Shown here one piece after another: positions 5,998-12,124 of a stretch of 12,124 nucleotides of DNA (its first letter is position 1; every line of letters begins with the position of its first letter). Origin of the DNA: Acholeplasmatales bacterium (GTDB lineage: Bacteria > Bacillota_I > Bacilli_A > Acholeplasmatales > Anaeroplasmataceae); NCBI GenBank assembly GCA_024696565.1, contig JAILGR010000006.1:1-12124 (forward strand), written 5' to 3'. The notes beneath the pieces were generated by a model. The model was not told where the DNA came from and made no database searches. It was given only the letters and a program-made list of their open reading frames with translations. A program made the position numbers and the translations under genes.

Positions 5998-7083
5998 TTA
6001 TTTTAATGAAATTTTTTTGTTTCCAAATGCGTCATAACCATCTCTGTTATAACCATTTTTATCATAGCCAAATCTATCAAAGCCATCTCTATCGTAACCG
6101 AATTTGTTATAACCTTCCTTGTTATAACCATCTCTATCATAACCAGTTACAGAAAAGCCATCCTTATCATAACCATAATCATCTCTTCTTGTTCCATTTT
6201 TATGGATACCTAAAGAATTAAATCCATTAGAATCATATTCATCATTTGATTCTTTAATATCTTCATCCTTATCAAGTTTGAAAATAGAATCATCAAATTT
6301 AATTTCTTCCTTAGCTTCATCTAAATTAAGCTTAAAGATTGAATCAGTACTTTCATTAATATCATTATTAATATTATTATTAGAATCTAATTTGAATACT
6401 GAATCATCACTTGAATTTAACTTAAAGATAGAATCTTCTTCTTTATTTTCTTCTACCTTAACTTCTTTTTCTTTAGGTAATTCTATATCTATAATAGGTG
6501 CATTTTCAATAATAGGTGCTTCTTCAATATTAGATGTCTTTAAAGCTACATCTTCCTTTGGCTCTTCTTTTATTTCTTCTTTAATGATAGGAGCTTTATC
6601 TAGCTTTACTTCTTTAATAATTTCTTTTTCTTCTACCTTTATAGGTTTAACCTCTTTTGTTAAAGGCTTTTGAATAACTGAAGCTTCATCCTTTCTTTTA
6701 ACACCTGATAAGCTAATTGAAATACCAGTATTAGGTTTTTTAGTGTTATATAAGTTTGTGTTAGATGCTCTTACACCAGACTTACTAATAGATAAGCCAG
6801 AGCCATTTTTCGTATGTCTTGATAAATTAATATCAGAAAAATTATTAATAGCTTCTTTGTTTTCTCTTTTTACACCAGATTTACTAATAGAAATTCCTGT
6901 TGAATCAGGCATTTTAGTATTATATCTAGTAGTACTAGATGTTTTTAAGCCGCCTTCTCTTAATTTTTTAATTCTTTCATCCTCATTTAGCTGTTTTTCA
7001 ACATATCTTTGGTTTTGGTCTTGAGTATGTTCTTCATGAGCGACCTCAACAGCAGCATCAATTATTAATTCTAAAATTTCCAT
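5998..7083 (-). CDS. Uncharacterised protein with three classes of short repeat
   Basis: I do not recognise this 361-residue protein as a named family. Residues 1-45 form a charged helical N-terminus without a signal peptide. Residues 52-130 hold three units ending in GISISKSGVKR or a variant, mostly preceded by a YNTK-like segment. Residues 131-215 are a Lys/Glu/Pro/Ile-rich, probably disordered linker. Residues 217-271 carry four DS[IV]FKL[ND] motifs in acidic, Asn-rich spacers. Residues 305-354 are ten tandem pentapeptides of the type [YF][DN]xxG (one has Ser at position 2), with two looser copies at 283-292. There are no transmembrane segments and no cell-wall anchor, so a cytoplasmic, scaffold-like or multivalent binding protein is the most likely reading. 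A strong TAAGGAGGTG site (7088-7097) and a good promoter suggest solid expression. It is transcribed alone, upstream of and parallel to the condensin operon. No function is assigned. Confidence 0.85.
   Translation of the reverse strand: MEILELIIDAAVEVAHEEHTQDQNQRYVEKQLNEDERIKKLREGGLKTSSTTRYNTKMPDSTGISISKSGVKRENKEAINNFSDINLSRHTKNGSGLSISKSGVRASNTNLYNTKKPNTGISISLSGVKRKDEASVIQKPLTKEVKPIKVEEKEIIKEVKLDKAPIIKEEIKEEPKEDVALKTSNIEEAPIIENAPIIDIELPKEKEVKVEENKEEDSIFKLNSSDDSVFKLDSNNNINNDINESTDSIFKLNLDEAKEEIKFDDSIFKLDKDEDIKESNDEYDSNGFNSLGIHKNGTRRDDYGYDKDGFSVTGYDRDGYNKEGYNKFGYDRDGFDRFGYDKNGYNRDGYDAFGNKKISLK
6022..6171 (-). repeat. Ten tandem 15-base units encoding [YF][DN]xxG pentapeptides
   Basis: The end of the repeat-protein gene is a head-to-tail array of 15-base units, read on the plus strand as variants of ATAACCATCTCTATC. 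Each unit encodes Tyr/Phe, usually Asp/Asn, two variable residues and Gly. The DNA copies differ at several bases while the amino-acid pattern holds, so selection on the protein is more likely than very recent slippage. Confidence 0.85.
6271..6435 (-). repeat. Four copies encoding the DS[IV]FKL[ND] motif
   Basis: Within the repeat-protein gene, residues 217-223, 227-233, 247-253 and 265-271 read DSIFKLN, DSVFKLD, DSIFKLN and DSIFKLD. Spacers are of different lengths (3, 13 and 11 residues) and are acidic or Asn-rich. Irregular spacing in a disordered setting fits short linear binding motifs better than a folded repeat. Confidence 0.8.
6694..6930 (-). repeat. Three copies encoding the GISISKSGVKR-type unit
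   Basis: Residues 52-73, 87-106 and 109-130 of the repeat protein each end in G[IL]SIS[KL]SGV[KR]. The first and third copies also share an upstream YNTK-x-P segment. The units are Ser- and Lys-rich with alternating hydrophobic residues, which could form short beta strands or an interaction motif. Confidence 0.8.
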
Positions 7084-7115
7084 AAGGCACCTCCTTACAT
7101 TAAATTCTAATTTAT

Positions 7116-7143
7116 ATTATATAAAGAAGGAAAAGATAGTCAA
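7116..7143 (-). promoter_or_regulatory. Sigma-A promoter of the repeat-protein gene
   Basis: On the minus strand TTGACT (7138-7143) and a perfect TATAAT (7116-7121) are 16 bases apart, 32 bases upstream of the start codon. The -35 box lies within the loop and one arm of the hairpin that follows ychF, so the two signals overlap. Confidence 0.75.
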
Positions 7144-7154
7144 TAAGACTATCT
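7134..7154 (-). terminator. Hairpin after ychF, likely weak terminator
   Basis: Arms AGATAGTC and GACTATCT form an 8-base-pair stem with a five-base loop, starting 5 bases after the ychF stop. On the minus strand TTTTCC follows, a short T-run, so termination is likely but weaker than at the other terminators here. It could also be a protein-binding palindrome over the -35 box of the next gene. Confidence 0.55.
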
Positions 7155-7159
7155 AATAA

Positions 7160-8260
7160 TTAAACATTAAATTTAAATAGCATTACATCGCCATCTTGAA
7201 CGATATATTCTTTACCTTCTTGTCTAACTAATCCAGCTTCTTTTGCCTTTAACATAGAACCGGATTTAATTAAATCATCATAAGATACTGTTTCAGCTCT
7301 AATGAAGCCTCTTTGGAAATCTGAATGGATAATACCAGCACATTCAGGTGCCTTCATACCCTTTTTGAAAGTCCAAGCTCTACACTCATCAGGACCTGTA
7401 GTGAAATATGTTGCATAACCTAAAAGATCATATGTAGCACGAATCAATCTATTTAAGCCTGGTTCTTCTACACCATAATCTGCTAAAAACATTTCTTTTT
7501 CTTCATCATCTAATACAGCTAATTCAGATTCAATTTCAGCTGAAATAGCAATACAAGCTAAACCACTATTTGTAGCATATTCTTTTAATTTAAGATACAT
7601 TGGATCTTTATCAGGAGTTGCAATAAACTCTTCTTTAATATTAGCCACATACATAAATGGTTTAAATGTTAATAATTGATAATTAGAAACATATTTTAAT
7701 TCAGCCTCATTGTAAGATAGTGCTCTAGCAGGCTTTTCATCTTGTAAGCAAGATTGAATCTTTTTTAATAATTCAAATTCAAATGGAGCATCATCAACCT
7801 TTGAATGAGCCTTCTTTTCAATCTTTTGGATTCTCTTTTCAATAGAGTCTAAGTCAGCTAAAATTAATTCTAAATTAATAATTTCAGCATCTCTAATAGG
7901 ATCTACTCCACCCTCAACATGGGTAACATTTGAATCCTCAAAGCATCTTACAACCTCTAAGATAGCATCACAATTTCTAATATTACCTAAAAATTGGTTA
8001 CCTAAACCTTCACCTTTAGATGCACCTTTTACTAAACCTGCTATATCGGTAAATTCACATACCGCAGGAGTAGTCTTTTTAGGATTATACATACTAGATA
8101 GTACATATAATCTATCATCAGGAACATTTACCATACCAACATTTGGTTCAATTGTCGCAAATGGGTAGTTTGCAGCAAGTGCTCCTGCCTTTGTAATTGC
8201 ATTAAATAATGTGGATTTACCAACATTAGGTAATCCAACAATTCCTGCAGTTAAAGCCAT
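7160..8260 (-). CDS. ychF: YchF/OLA1-family P-loop ATPase
   Basis: This 366-residue protein matches YchF (E. coli 363 residues) over its full length. The P-loop is GLPNVGKST (9-17). The G3 motif is DIAG (72-75), followed by the Gly-rich GLVKGASKGEGLGNQFL stretch (75-91) of the family. NIKE (207-210) occupies the position of the altered G4 motif that makes YchF proteins prefer ATP to GTP. A helical insert lies around 125-180, and the C-terminal TGS domain (about 280-366) ends in the typical MLFKFNV. YchF binds ribosomes and influences translation and oxidative stress responses; it is cytoplasmic. An AAGGAGAT site (8269-8276) precedes the start. The gene follows ppa by 23 bases and is probably co-transcribed with it. 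Nothing is missing or unusual. Confidence 0.97.
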   Translation of the reverse strand: MALTAGIVGLPNVGKSTLFNAITKAGALAANYPFATIEPNVGMVNVPDDRLYVLSSMYNPKKTTPAVCEFTDIAGLVKGASKGEGLGNQFLGNIRNCDAILEVVRCFEDSNVTHVEGGVDPIRDAEIINLELILADLDSIEKRIQKIEKKAHSKVDDAPFEFELLKKIQSCLQDEKPARALSYNEAELKYVSNYQLLTFKPFMYVANIKEEFIATPDKDPMYLKLKEYATNSGLACIAISAEIESELAVLDDEEKEMFLADYGVEEPGLNRLIRATYDLLGYATYFTTGPDECRAWTFKKGMKAPECAGIIHSDFQRGFIRAETVSYDDLIKSGSMLKAKEAGLVRQEGKEYIVQDGDVMLFKFNV

Positions 8261-8283
8261 TTTAAATAATCTCCTTAATACTA

Positions 8284-8814
8284 CTATTTTAAATATAGGT
8301 CATTATAAGCATCAATAGATGCTTGAACAACCGCCTTAGCTTCATCAACACCACAAATTTCAGTTACGAATGTAGTCTTGTTTTCAAGTTGTTTATATAC
8401 AGTAAAGAAATGTTTAATTTCATCCATCATATGTTGTGGTAATTCAGAAATATCATTATAACCAGCCATAGATGGGTCATTAATACATACAGAGATAATT
8501 TTTTCATCTGTAGCTTCTTCATCTATCATTTTTACAACTCCAATAGGTTTACAACGAACTAATACTAGTGGATCAAATGCTTCATCACATAGTACTAATA
8601 CATCAAGTGGGTCCTTATCCTGAGAATAAGTTCTTGGAATAAAACCATAATTTGCTGGATAGTGTGTAGATGTATATAAAATACGGTCTAGAATAATTAA
8701 TCCAGTCTCTTTATCTAATTCATATTTTTTCTTGCTGCCTTTTGGTATTTCAATACAAGCAACAAACTTATCCTTTGTAATTCTATCATTATCAATATCA
8801 TGCCATATAATCAT
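8284..8814 (-). CDS. ppa: Inorganic pyrophosphatase, family I (soluble)
   Basis: This 176-residue enzyme hydrolyses pyrophosphate to two phosphates in the cytoplasm and so pulls biosynthetic reactions forward. Family I features are clear: EIPKGSKKKYELD (22-34) with Glu22, Lys25 and Glu32, Arg44, YPANYGFIP (52-60), and the metal-binding signature DKDPLDV (66-72) with Asp66, Asp68 and Asp71. The second position of that signature is Lys, where small or acidic residues are usual; the three metal-binding Asp residues are kept. Length fits the prokaryotic family (about 170-180). The AGAGGGGG ribosome site (8823-8830) lies 8 bases before the ATG. Use of a family I enzyme contrasts with the manganese-dependent family II enzyme of B. 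subtilis. It is probably first in a two-gene transcript with ychF. Confidence 0.96.
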   Translation of the reverse strand: MIIWHDIDNDRITKDKFVACIEIPKGSKKKYELDKETGLIILDRILYTSTHYPANYGFIPRTYSQDKDPLDVLVLCDEAFDPLVLVRCKPIGVVKMIDEEATDEKIISVCINDPSMAGYNDISELPQHMMDEIKHFFTVYKQLENKTTFVTEICGVDEAKAVVQASIDAYNDLYLK

Positions 8815-8844
8815 TTTTTATACCCCCTCTTATATAACGAAATA

Positions 8845-8873
8845 ATAATAACACATTTTTTCCAATAAAACAA
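8845..8873 (-). promoter_or_regulatory. Putative promoter of ppa-ychF
   Basis: On the minus strand an extended -10 (TGT-TATTAT, 8845-8853) lies 17 bases downstream of TTGTTT (8868-8873). It falls between the pgm terminator and ppa, 30 bases from the start codon. The -35 match is weak and is partly offset by the TG extension. A second TATAAT a little upstream is an alternative. Confidence 0.5.
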
Positions 8874-8881
8874 TTATACTG

Positions 8882-8913
8882 AAAAAAAGTGAGTAAAATT
8901 ACTCATCTTTTTT
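8882..8913 (-). terminator. Rho-independent terminator after the phosphohexomutase gene
   Basis: TGAGTAA and TTACTCA (8890-8896 and 8899-8905) form the core stem. It is extended by an A-run and a T-run with one bulged base. On the minus strand CTTTTTTT follows. The hairpin begins 8 bases past the stop codon and ends the ACT-PFL-pgm transcript. Confidence 0.85.
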
Positions 8914-8921
8914 CGTAATTG

Positions 8922-10616
8922 CTATTTTATCATATCTACTATAGATAATACTTCTTTAGATAAAGCCTCAAGCTTGCTATCTGCTTCAGCTTGTGTTTTA
9001 CCTACAACACCATAATATACTTTTAATTTTGGTTCAGTTCCAGATGGACGTAATACAAACCACATATTATCATTTAAATAATATTTAATAACATTTGATT
9101 CAGGTAAGTTAATTCTTGTATCCTTATCAGTTACATAATCATAATGAATTCTCTTTTTAACATCATCTTTAGCTAAAATATCAAAGCCCTTTAAGCAAAT
9201 GTTTGTATCACGGAAATAATTCATAATACGACCAATCTTAGCAAGACCTTCTAAACCAGCTAAAGCAATATTCTTAATTCCTTCTTTGTAATAACCATAT
9301 TCTTTATATACTTCTTCTAAAGCATCTACTAAATCCATGCCTTTTTCAAAATAATAAGCTGCAGTTTCACAAAGCATTAAAATTGCTTGAATAGAATCTT
9401 TATCACGAACACAATCAGAAATTAAGCAACCATATGATTCTTCAAATCCAAATACATATGTACCTCTCTTTGTTGTTTCCATCTCTCTTGCCTTTTCACC
9501 AATGAACTTAAATCCTGTTAATGTAATTTCAGTCTTTAAACCATACTTATTAGCAATGGCAATAGGTAATGTAGATGATACATTAGTAGTAAATAAATAA
9601 CCATCCTTAGGTAAAATATTTAATTCCTTCTTAGTCTTACAAATATAATCAAATACTAAAGCAGCAGTTTGGTTACCTGTAAATAATACATATTCACCAT
9701 TATGACGTACAGCAATACCAAGTCTATCTGCATCAGGGTCTGTTGCTAAAACAAGTGGTGCATCAATTTCTTTTGCTAAAGCAATTGCTTCATCATATGC
9801 TTCCTTATTTTCAGGGTTAGAAGTTTTAACACCTGAGAAATCAGGATCATTTGTCATTTGACAAGGAAGTGGTACACAGTTATAACCTACAGATTGTAAA
9901 ACCTGTGGAGCGAATACCTGACCAGTACCATGAAGTGGAGTATATACAACCTTGAAATCTTTCTTTAAATCTGGTCTTAAAATAATCTTTTTAACCTCAT
10001 TAATATATACTTCATCTACTTCTTTACCAATATATGTAATTAATTCATGATTTAAAGAATGCTCAATTGCAAAATAATCATCAATCTTATTAATTTCAGC
10101 AATTACTTGATCAGCCATAGAAGGAACTAATTGACATCCTGTTTCATCATAAATCTTATATCCATTATATTCTTTTGGATTATGGCTTGCTGTAACCATA
10201 ATACCACCGATACATTTAAAATGACGTACAGCAAATGATAATTCTGGTGTAGGTCTTAATGCTTCAAATAAATAAACTCTAAAGCCAAGTGAAGATAATA
10301 CCTCAGCAGCAAAACGAGAGAATTCTACTGACTTATGACGGTTATCATGAGCAATAGCAACACCACGAGCTAAAGCATCATCTGCTTGACGCATTAAATA
10401 TCTACCAAAGCCTAATGTAGCTTTAGCTACGATATAAATATTCATACGATTAGTACCAGCACCTAAGATACCTCTTAAGCCACCAGTACCAAATGCTAAA
10501 TCATTAGTAAATGCTTCTTTTAAATCATTATCAGACATTGAATCTAATTCAGCCTTTAATGATGGTTCTAAACCTTTAAAATCTTTCCATAACTGTGCTT
10601 TTTCTAAATAATTCAT
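8922..10616 (-). CDS. pgcA: Alpha-phosphoglucomutase / phosphomannomutase (PgcA type)
   Basis: A 564-residue alpha-D-phosphohexomutase that moves phosphate between C1 and C6 of glucose (possibly also mannose, or as phosphopentomutase). It links glycolysis to glycogen, cell-wall and glycolipid sugars. All four active-site loops are present: TASHNP (142-147) with the phosphoserine Ser144, metal-binding DPDADR (293-298), sugar-binding GFEESYG (390-396), and phosphate-binding RPSGTEPK (523-530). Length and the N-terminal GTGGLRG stretch (43-49) match PgcA of Bacillota (B. subtilis about 580 residues). Its AAGGGGG site (10627-10633) is 10 bases from the start. The gene follows the UPF0210 gene by 23 bases and a terminator follows it, so it is likely last in that operon. 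Exact sugar preference cannot be read from sequence by eye. Confidence 0.95.
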   Translation of the reverse strand: MNYLEKAQLWKDFKGLEPSLKAELDSMSDNDLKEAFTNDLAFGTGGLRGILGAGTNRMNIYIVAKATLGFGRYLMRQADDALARGVAIAHDNRHKSVEFSRFAAEVLSSLGFRVYLFEALRPTPELSFAVRHFKCIGGIMVTASHNPKEYNGYKIYDETGCQLVPSMADQVIAEINKIDDYFAIEHSLNHELITYIGKEVDEVYINEVKKIILRPDLKKDFKVVYTPLHGTGQVFAPQVLQSVGYNCVPLPCQMTNDPDFSGVKTSNPENKEAYDEAIALAKEIDAPLVLATDPDADRLGIAVRHNGEYVLFTGNQTAALVFDYICKTKKELNILPKDGYLFTTNVSSTLPIAIANKYGLKTEITLTGFKFIGEKAREMETTKRGTYVFGFEESYGCLISDCVRDKDSIQAILMLCETAAYYFEKGMDLVDALEEVYKEYGYYKEGIKNIALAGLEGLAKIGRIMNYFRDTNICLKGFDILAKDDVKKRIHYDYVTDKDTRINLPESNVIKYYLNDNMWFVLRPSGTEPKLKVYYGVVGKTQAEADSKLEALSKEVLSIVDMIK

Positions 10617-10639
10617 TTTAAATAATCCCCCTTCTAATA

Positions 10640-11998
10640 TTAATTTTTTAAGCTATTTAATGGTGCAGGAATTTGTCCTCCACGGTTGATAAATACATTT
10701 GGTTTTAATTTACGAATAGGCATAATTGGACCATATCCTAATAGACCACCAAAATCTAATGATTCATCATCTTTTTTACCAATAGCTGGAATAACTCTTA
10801 CTGCAGTTGTTTTACAGTTAATCATACCAATTGCTGCTTCATCAGCAATTAATGCTGAAATTACTTCAGCTGTAGTATCACCAGGTATAACAATCATATC
10901 TAAACCAACTGAACATACCGCAGTCATAGCTTCTAGCTTTTCAATACATAAAGCACCAGATTCAGTAGCTGCAATCATACCAGCATCCTCTGAAACAGGG
11001 ATGAAAGCACCAGATAAGCCACCTACTCTTGATGATGCCATTACGCCACCCTTCTTAACAGCATCATTTAACATAGCAAGACAAGCAGTTGTACCAACAC
11101 CACCGCATTGTTCTAAACCAATTTCTTCTAAAATGTGAGCAACAGAATCACCAACTGCAGGAGTTGGGGCAAGTGATAAATCAACTATACCAAAGTCAAC
11201 GCCTAACATTTCAGATGCTTCTTGACCAACTAATTGACCCATACGTGTAACCTTAAATGCAGTCTTCTTAATTGTATCTGCAACTACCGCAATAGATGCA
11301 TCCTTAGGTAATGATTTTATAGCCGCTCTTACAACACCAGGACCAGATACACCAACATTTAATACGCAATCAGCTTCACCAACACCATGGAAAGCACCAG
11401 CCATAAATGGGTTATCTTCTACTGCATTACAGAACACAACTAACTTAGATGCACCAATACATTCTCTATCTTTAGTTAATTCTGCAGCCTCTCTAATCTT
11501 TTGGCCCATAATCTTAACTGCATCTAAATTAATACCAGCTCTAGTTGAGCCAATATTTACAGATGAACATACAATATCAGTTTCAGCCAAAGCTCTTGGA
11601 ATAGAATTAATTAATTCTTTATCACCAGGAGCAAATCCTTTTTGAACTAATGCTGAATAACCACCAATAAAGTTTACACCAATATCTTTGGCAACCTTAT
11701 CAAGTGTCTTAGCATATAAAACAGGATCACCACCAGATACACCAACTAACATAGATATAGGTGTAACTGATACTCTTTTGTTAACAATAGGAATACCATA
11801 TTTTTTAGATATAGCTTCTCCTGTTTTAACTAAGTCTTTTGCATATCTATAAATTTTATCATAAACCTTCTTACAAGATACATTGATATCAGGATCCATA
11901 CAATCAATTAAGGAAATACCCATTGTAATGGTTCTAACATCTAGATTTTGTTCTTGAATCATTTTTATGGTTTCAACAATTTCATTTTTATTGTTCAT
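10640..11998 (-). CDS. PFL-family protein, UPF0210 (DUF711)
   Basis: This 452-residue protein matches the UPF0210/DUF711 family along its full length: the opening [13 protein letters not shown] (21-33), [11 protein letters not shown] (86-95), [16 protein letters not shown] (212-227), [17 protein letters not shown] (297-313), [16 protein letters not shown] (326-341), and the characteristic C-terminus [16 protein letters not shown] (437-452). The family has a pyruvate formate-lyase-like barrel fold but no settled biochemical role. I see no sign of a glycyl-radical domain, and the family is far shorter than true PFL. It is almost always encoded beside an ACT-domain UPF0237 protein, as here, which suggests ligand-controlled activity. 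An AAGGAGT site (12004-12010) overlaps the stop codon of that upstream gene. Family assignment is secure; function is unknown. Confidence 0.95.
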   Translation of the reverse strand: MNNKNEIVETIKMIQEQNLDVRTITMGISLIDCMDPDINVSCKKVYDKIYRYAKDLVKTGEAISKKYGIPIVNKRVSVTPISMLVGVSGGDPVLYAKTLDKVAKDIGVNFIGGYSALVQKGFAPGDKELINSIPRALAETDIVCSSVNIGSTRAGINLDAVKIMGQKIREAAELTKDRECIGASKLVVFCNAVEDNPFMAGAFHGVGEADCVLNVGVSGPGVVRAAIKSLPKDASIAVVADTIKKTAFKVTRMGQLVGQEASEMLGVDFGIVDLSLAPTPAVGDSVAHILEEIGLEQCGGVGTTACLAMLNDAVKKGGVMASSRVGGLSGAFIPVSEDAGMIAATESGALCIEKLEAMTAVCSVGLDMIVIPGDTTAEVISALIADEAAIGMINCKTTAVRVIPAIGKKDDESLDFGGLLGYGPIMPIRKLKPNVFINRGGQIPAPLNSLKN

Positions 11999-12008
11999 AT
12001 ATAACTCC

Positions 12009-12124
12009 TTAAATTCGATGCATTAAATTAAAAATATCTTCATGCATACAATGGATTTCTAAATTCTTCTCTTTTCCTAATTCTTGAATCTTATCAACAA
12101 AATCATTAAATTCAATTGTTAATT
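12009..12124 (-). CDS. ACT-domain protein, UPF0237 (partial, 3' end)
   Basis: Only the last 38 codons are inside the window; the 5' end lies beyond the right edge. The C-terminus reads [11 protein letters not shown], which matches the conserved end (HEDIFNAMHRI) of UPF0237 proteins of about 90 residues. These small ACT-domain proteins resemble GcvR regulatory domains and probably bind an amino acid or similar ligand. The gene ends 10 bases before the UPF0210 start, and its stop codon overlaps the ribosome site of that gene, so translation of the pair may be coupled. The pair is widely conserved in Bacillota. Confidence 0.88.
   Translation of the reverse strand, partial: LTIEFNDFVDKIQELGKEKNLEIHCMHEDIFNLMHRI

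Noticed and set aside
6022..6171. Possible CRISPR or other DNA-level array, given regularly repeated units
   Set aside because: Units are 15 bases with no spacers and keep a reading frame; the repeats encode pentapeptides.
6006..6221. Plus-strand open frame rich in His, Tyr and Asn (YHNH-like repeats)
   Set aside because: It is the complement of the tandem pentapeptide-coding units; the periodicity comes from the real gene.
6278..6673. Plus-strand open frame of 131 codons with a Leu/Ile/Ser-rich product that looks membrane-like
   Set aside because: It is antisense to the repeat-protein gene. Its composition mirrors the Lys/Glu/Asp-rich coding strand, and no plausible ribosome site was noticed.
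6743..7024. Plus-strand open frame of 93 codons
   Set aside because: Antisense to the N-terminal repeats of the repeat protein, with no independent coding signals.
5998..7083. Repeat protein as a cell-surface adhesin
   Set aside because: There is no signal peptide, no transmembrane segment and no sortase motif; the C-terminus is GNKKISLK.
10686..11138. Plus-strand open frame of 150 codons
   Set aside because: It lies wholly antisense within the UPF0210 gene, whose full-length family match explains the sequence.
10640..11998. UPF0210 gene as a true pyruvate formate-lyase
   Set aside because: It is far shorter than PflB and no glycyl-radical domain was recognised; the PFL label reflects fold similarity only.

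Overview
The window is AT-rich bacterial DNA from a low-GC member of the Bacillota, probably an uncultured or host-associated Bacilli/Erysipelotrichia/Mollicutes-like lineage. The support is the strong A/T bias at third positions, Shine-Dalgarno sites close to AAGGAGG, typical sigma-A promoters, and the UPF0237-UPF0210 (ACT-PFL) gene pair. The lineage call is inference. All ten genes lie on the minus strand, so transcription runs right to left. Their stop codons are six TAA, four TAG and no TGA.

Right part (12124 to 8922): the 3' end of an ACT-domain gene (UPF0237), then its usual partner, a PFL-family UPF0210 protein, then an alpha-phosphoglucomutase/phosphomannomutase. Gaps are short and a hairpin terminator follows the mutase, so this looks like one operon. 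Next come a family I inorganic pyrophosphatase and the YchF/OLA1-type ATPase, probably co-transcribed from a promoter between the mutase and the pyrophosphatase genes. These are housekeeping genes.

Middle (7150 to 5967): a monocistronic gene with its own strong promoter and terminator. It encodes a 361-residue protein of unknown function built from three unrelated classes of short repeat: three GISISKSGVKR-type units, four DS[IV]FKL[ND] units, and ten tandem [YF][DN]xxG-type pentapeptides (one with Ser at position 2).

Left part (5840 to 69): the most interesting region. A four-gene operon encodes a JetA/MksF-like kleisin, a JetB/MksE-like partner, a JetC/MksB SMC-like ATPase with intact ATPase motifs, and a compact SepF, the FtsZ membrane anchor. 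Canonical Wadjet plasmid-defence operons carry the nuclease jetD at the last position. Here sepF holds that place, overlaps the jetC stop by one base, and is followed at once by a strong terminator and then a promoter-like sequence for the next gene. The arrangement suggests a condensin coupled to cell division (or to a division block) rather than a standard plasmid-cleaving Wadjet. The jetA promoter region is dense with palindromes and phased direct repeats that look like regulator sites.

No RNA genes, insertion sequences, CRISPR arrays or prophage genes were recognised. No gene-free stretch exceeds 300 bases. The largest, 5717-5997 (281 bases), holds the jetA promoter, its candidate operators and the terminator of the repeat-protein gene.
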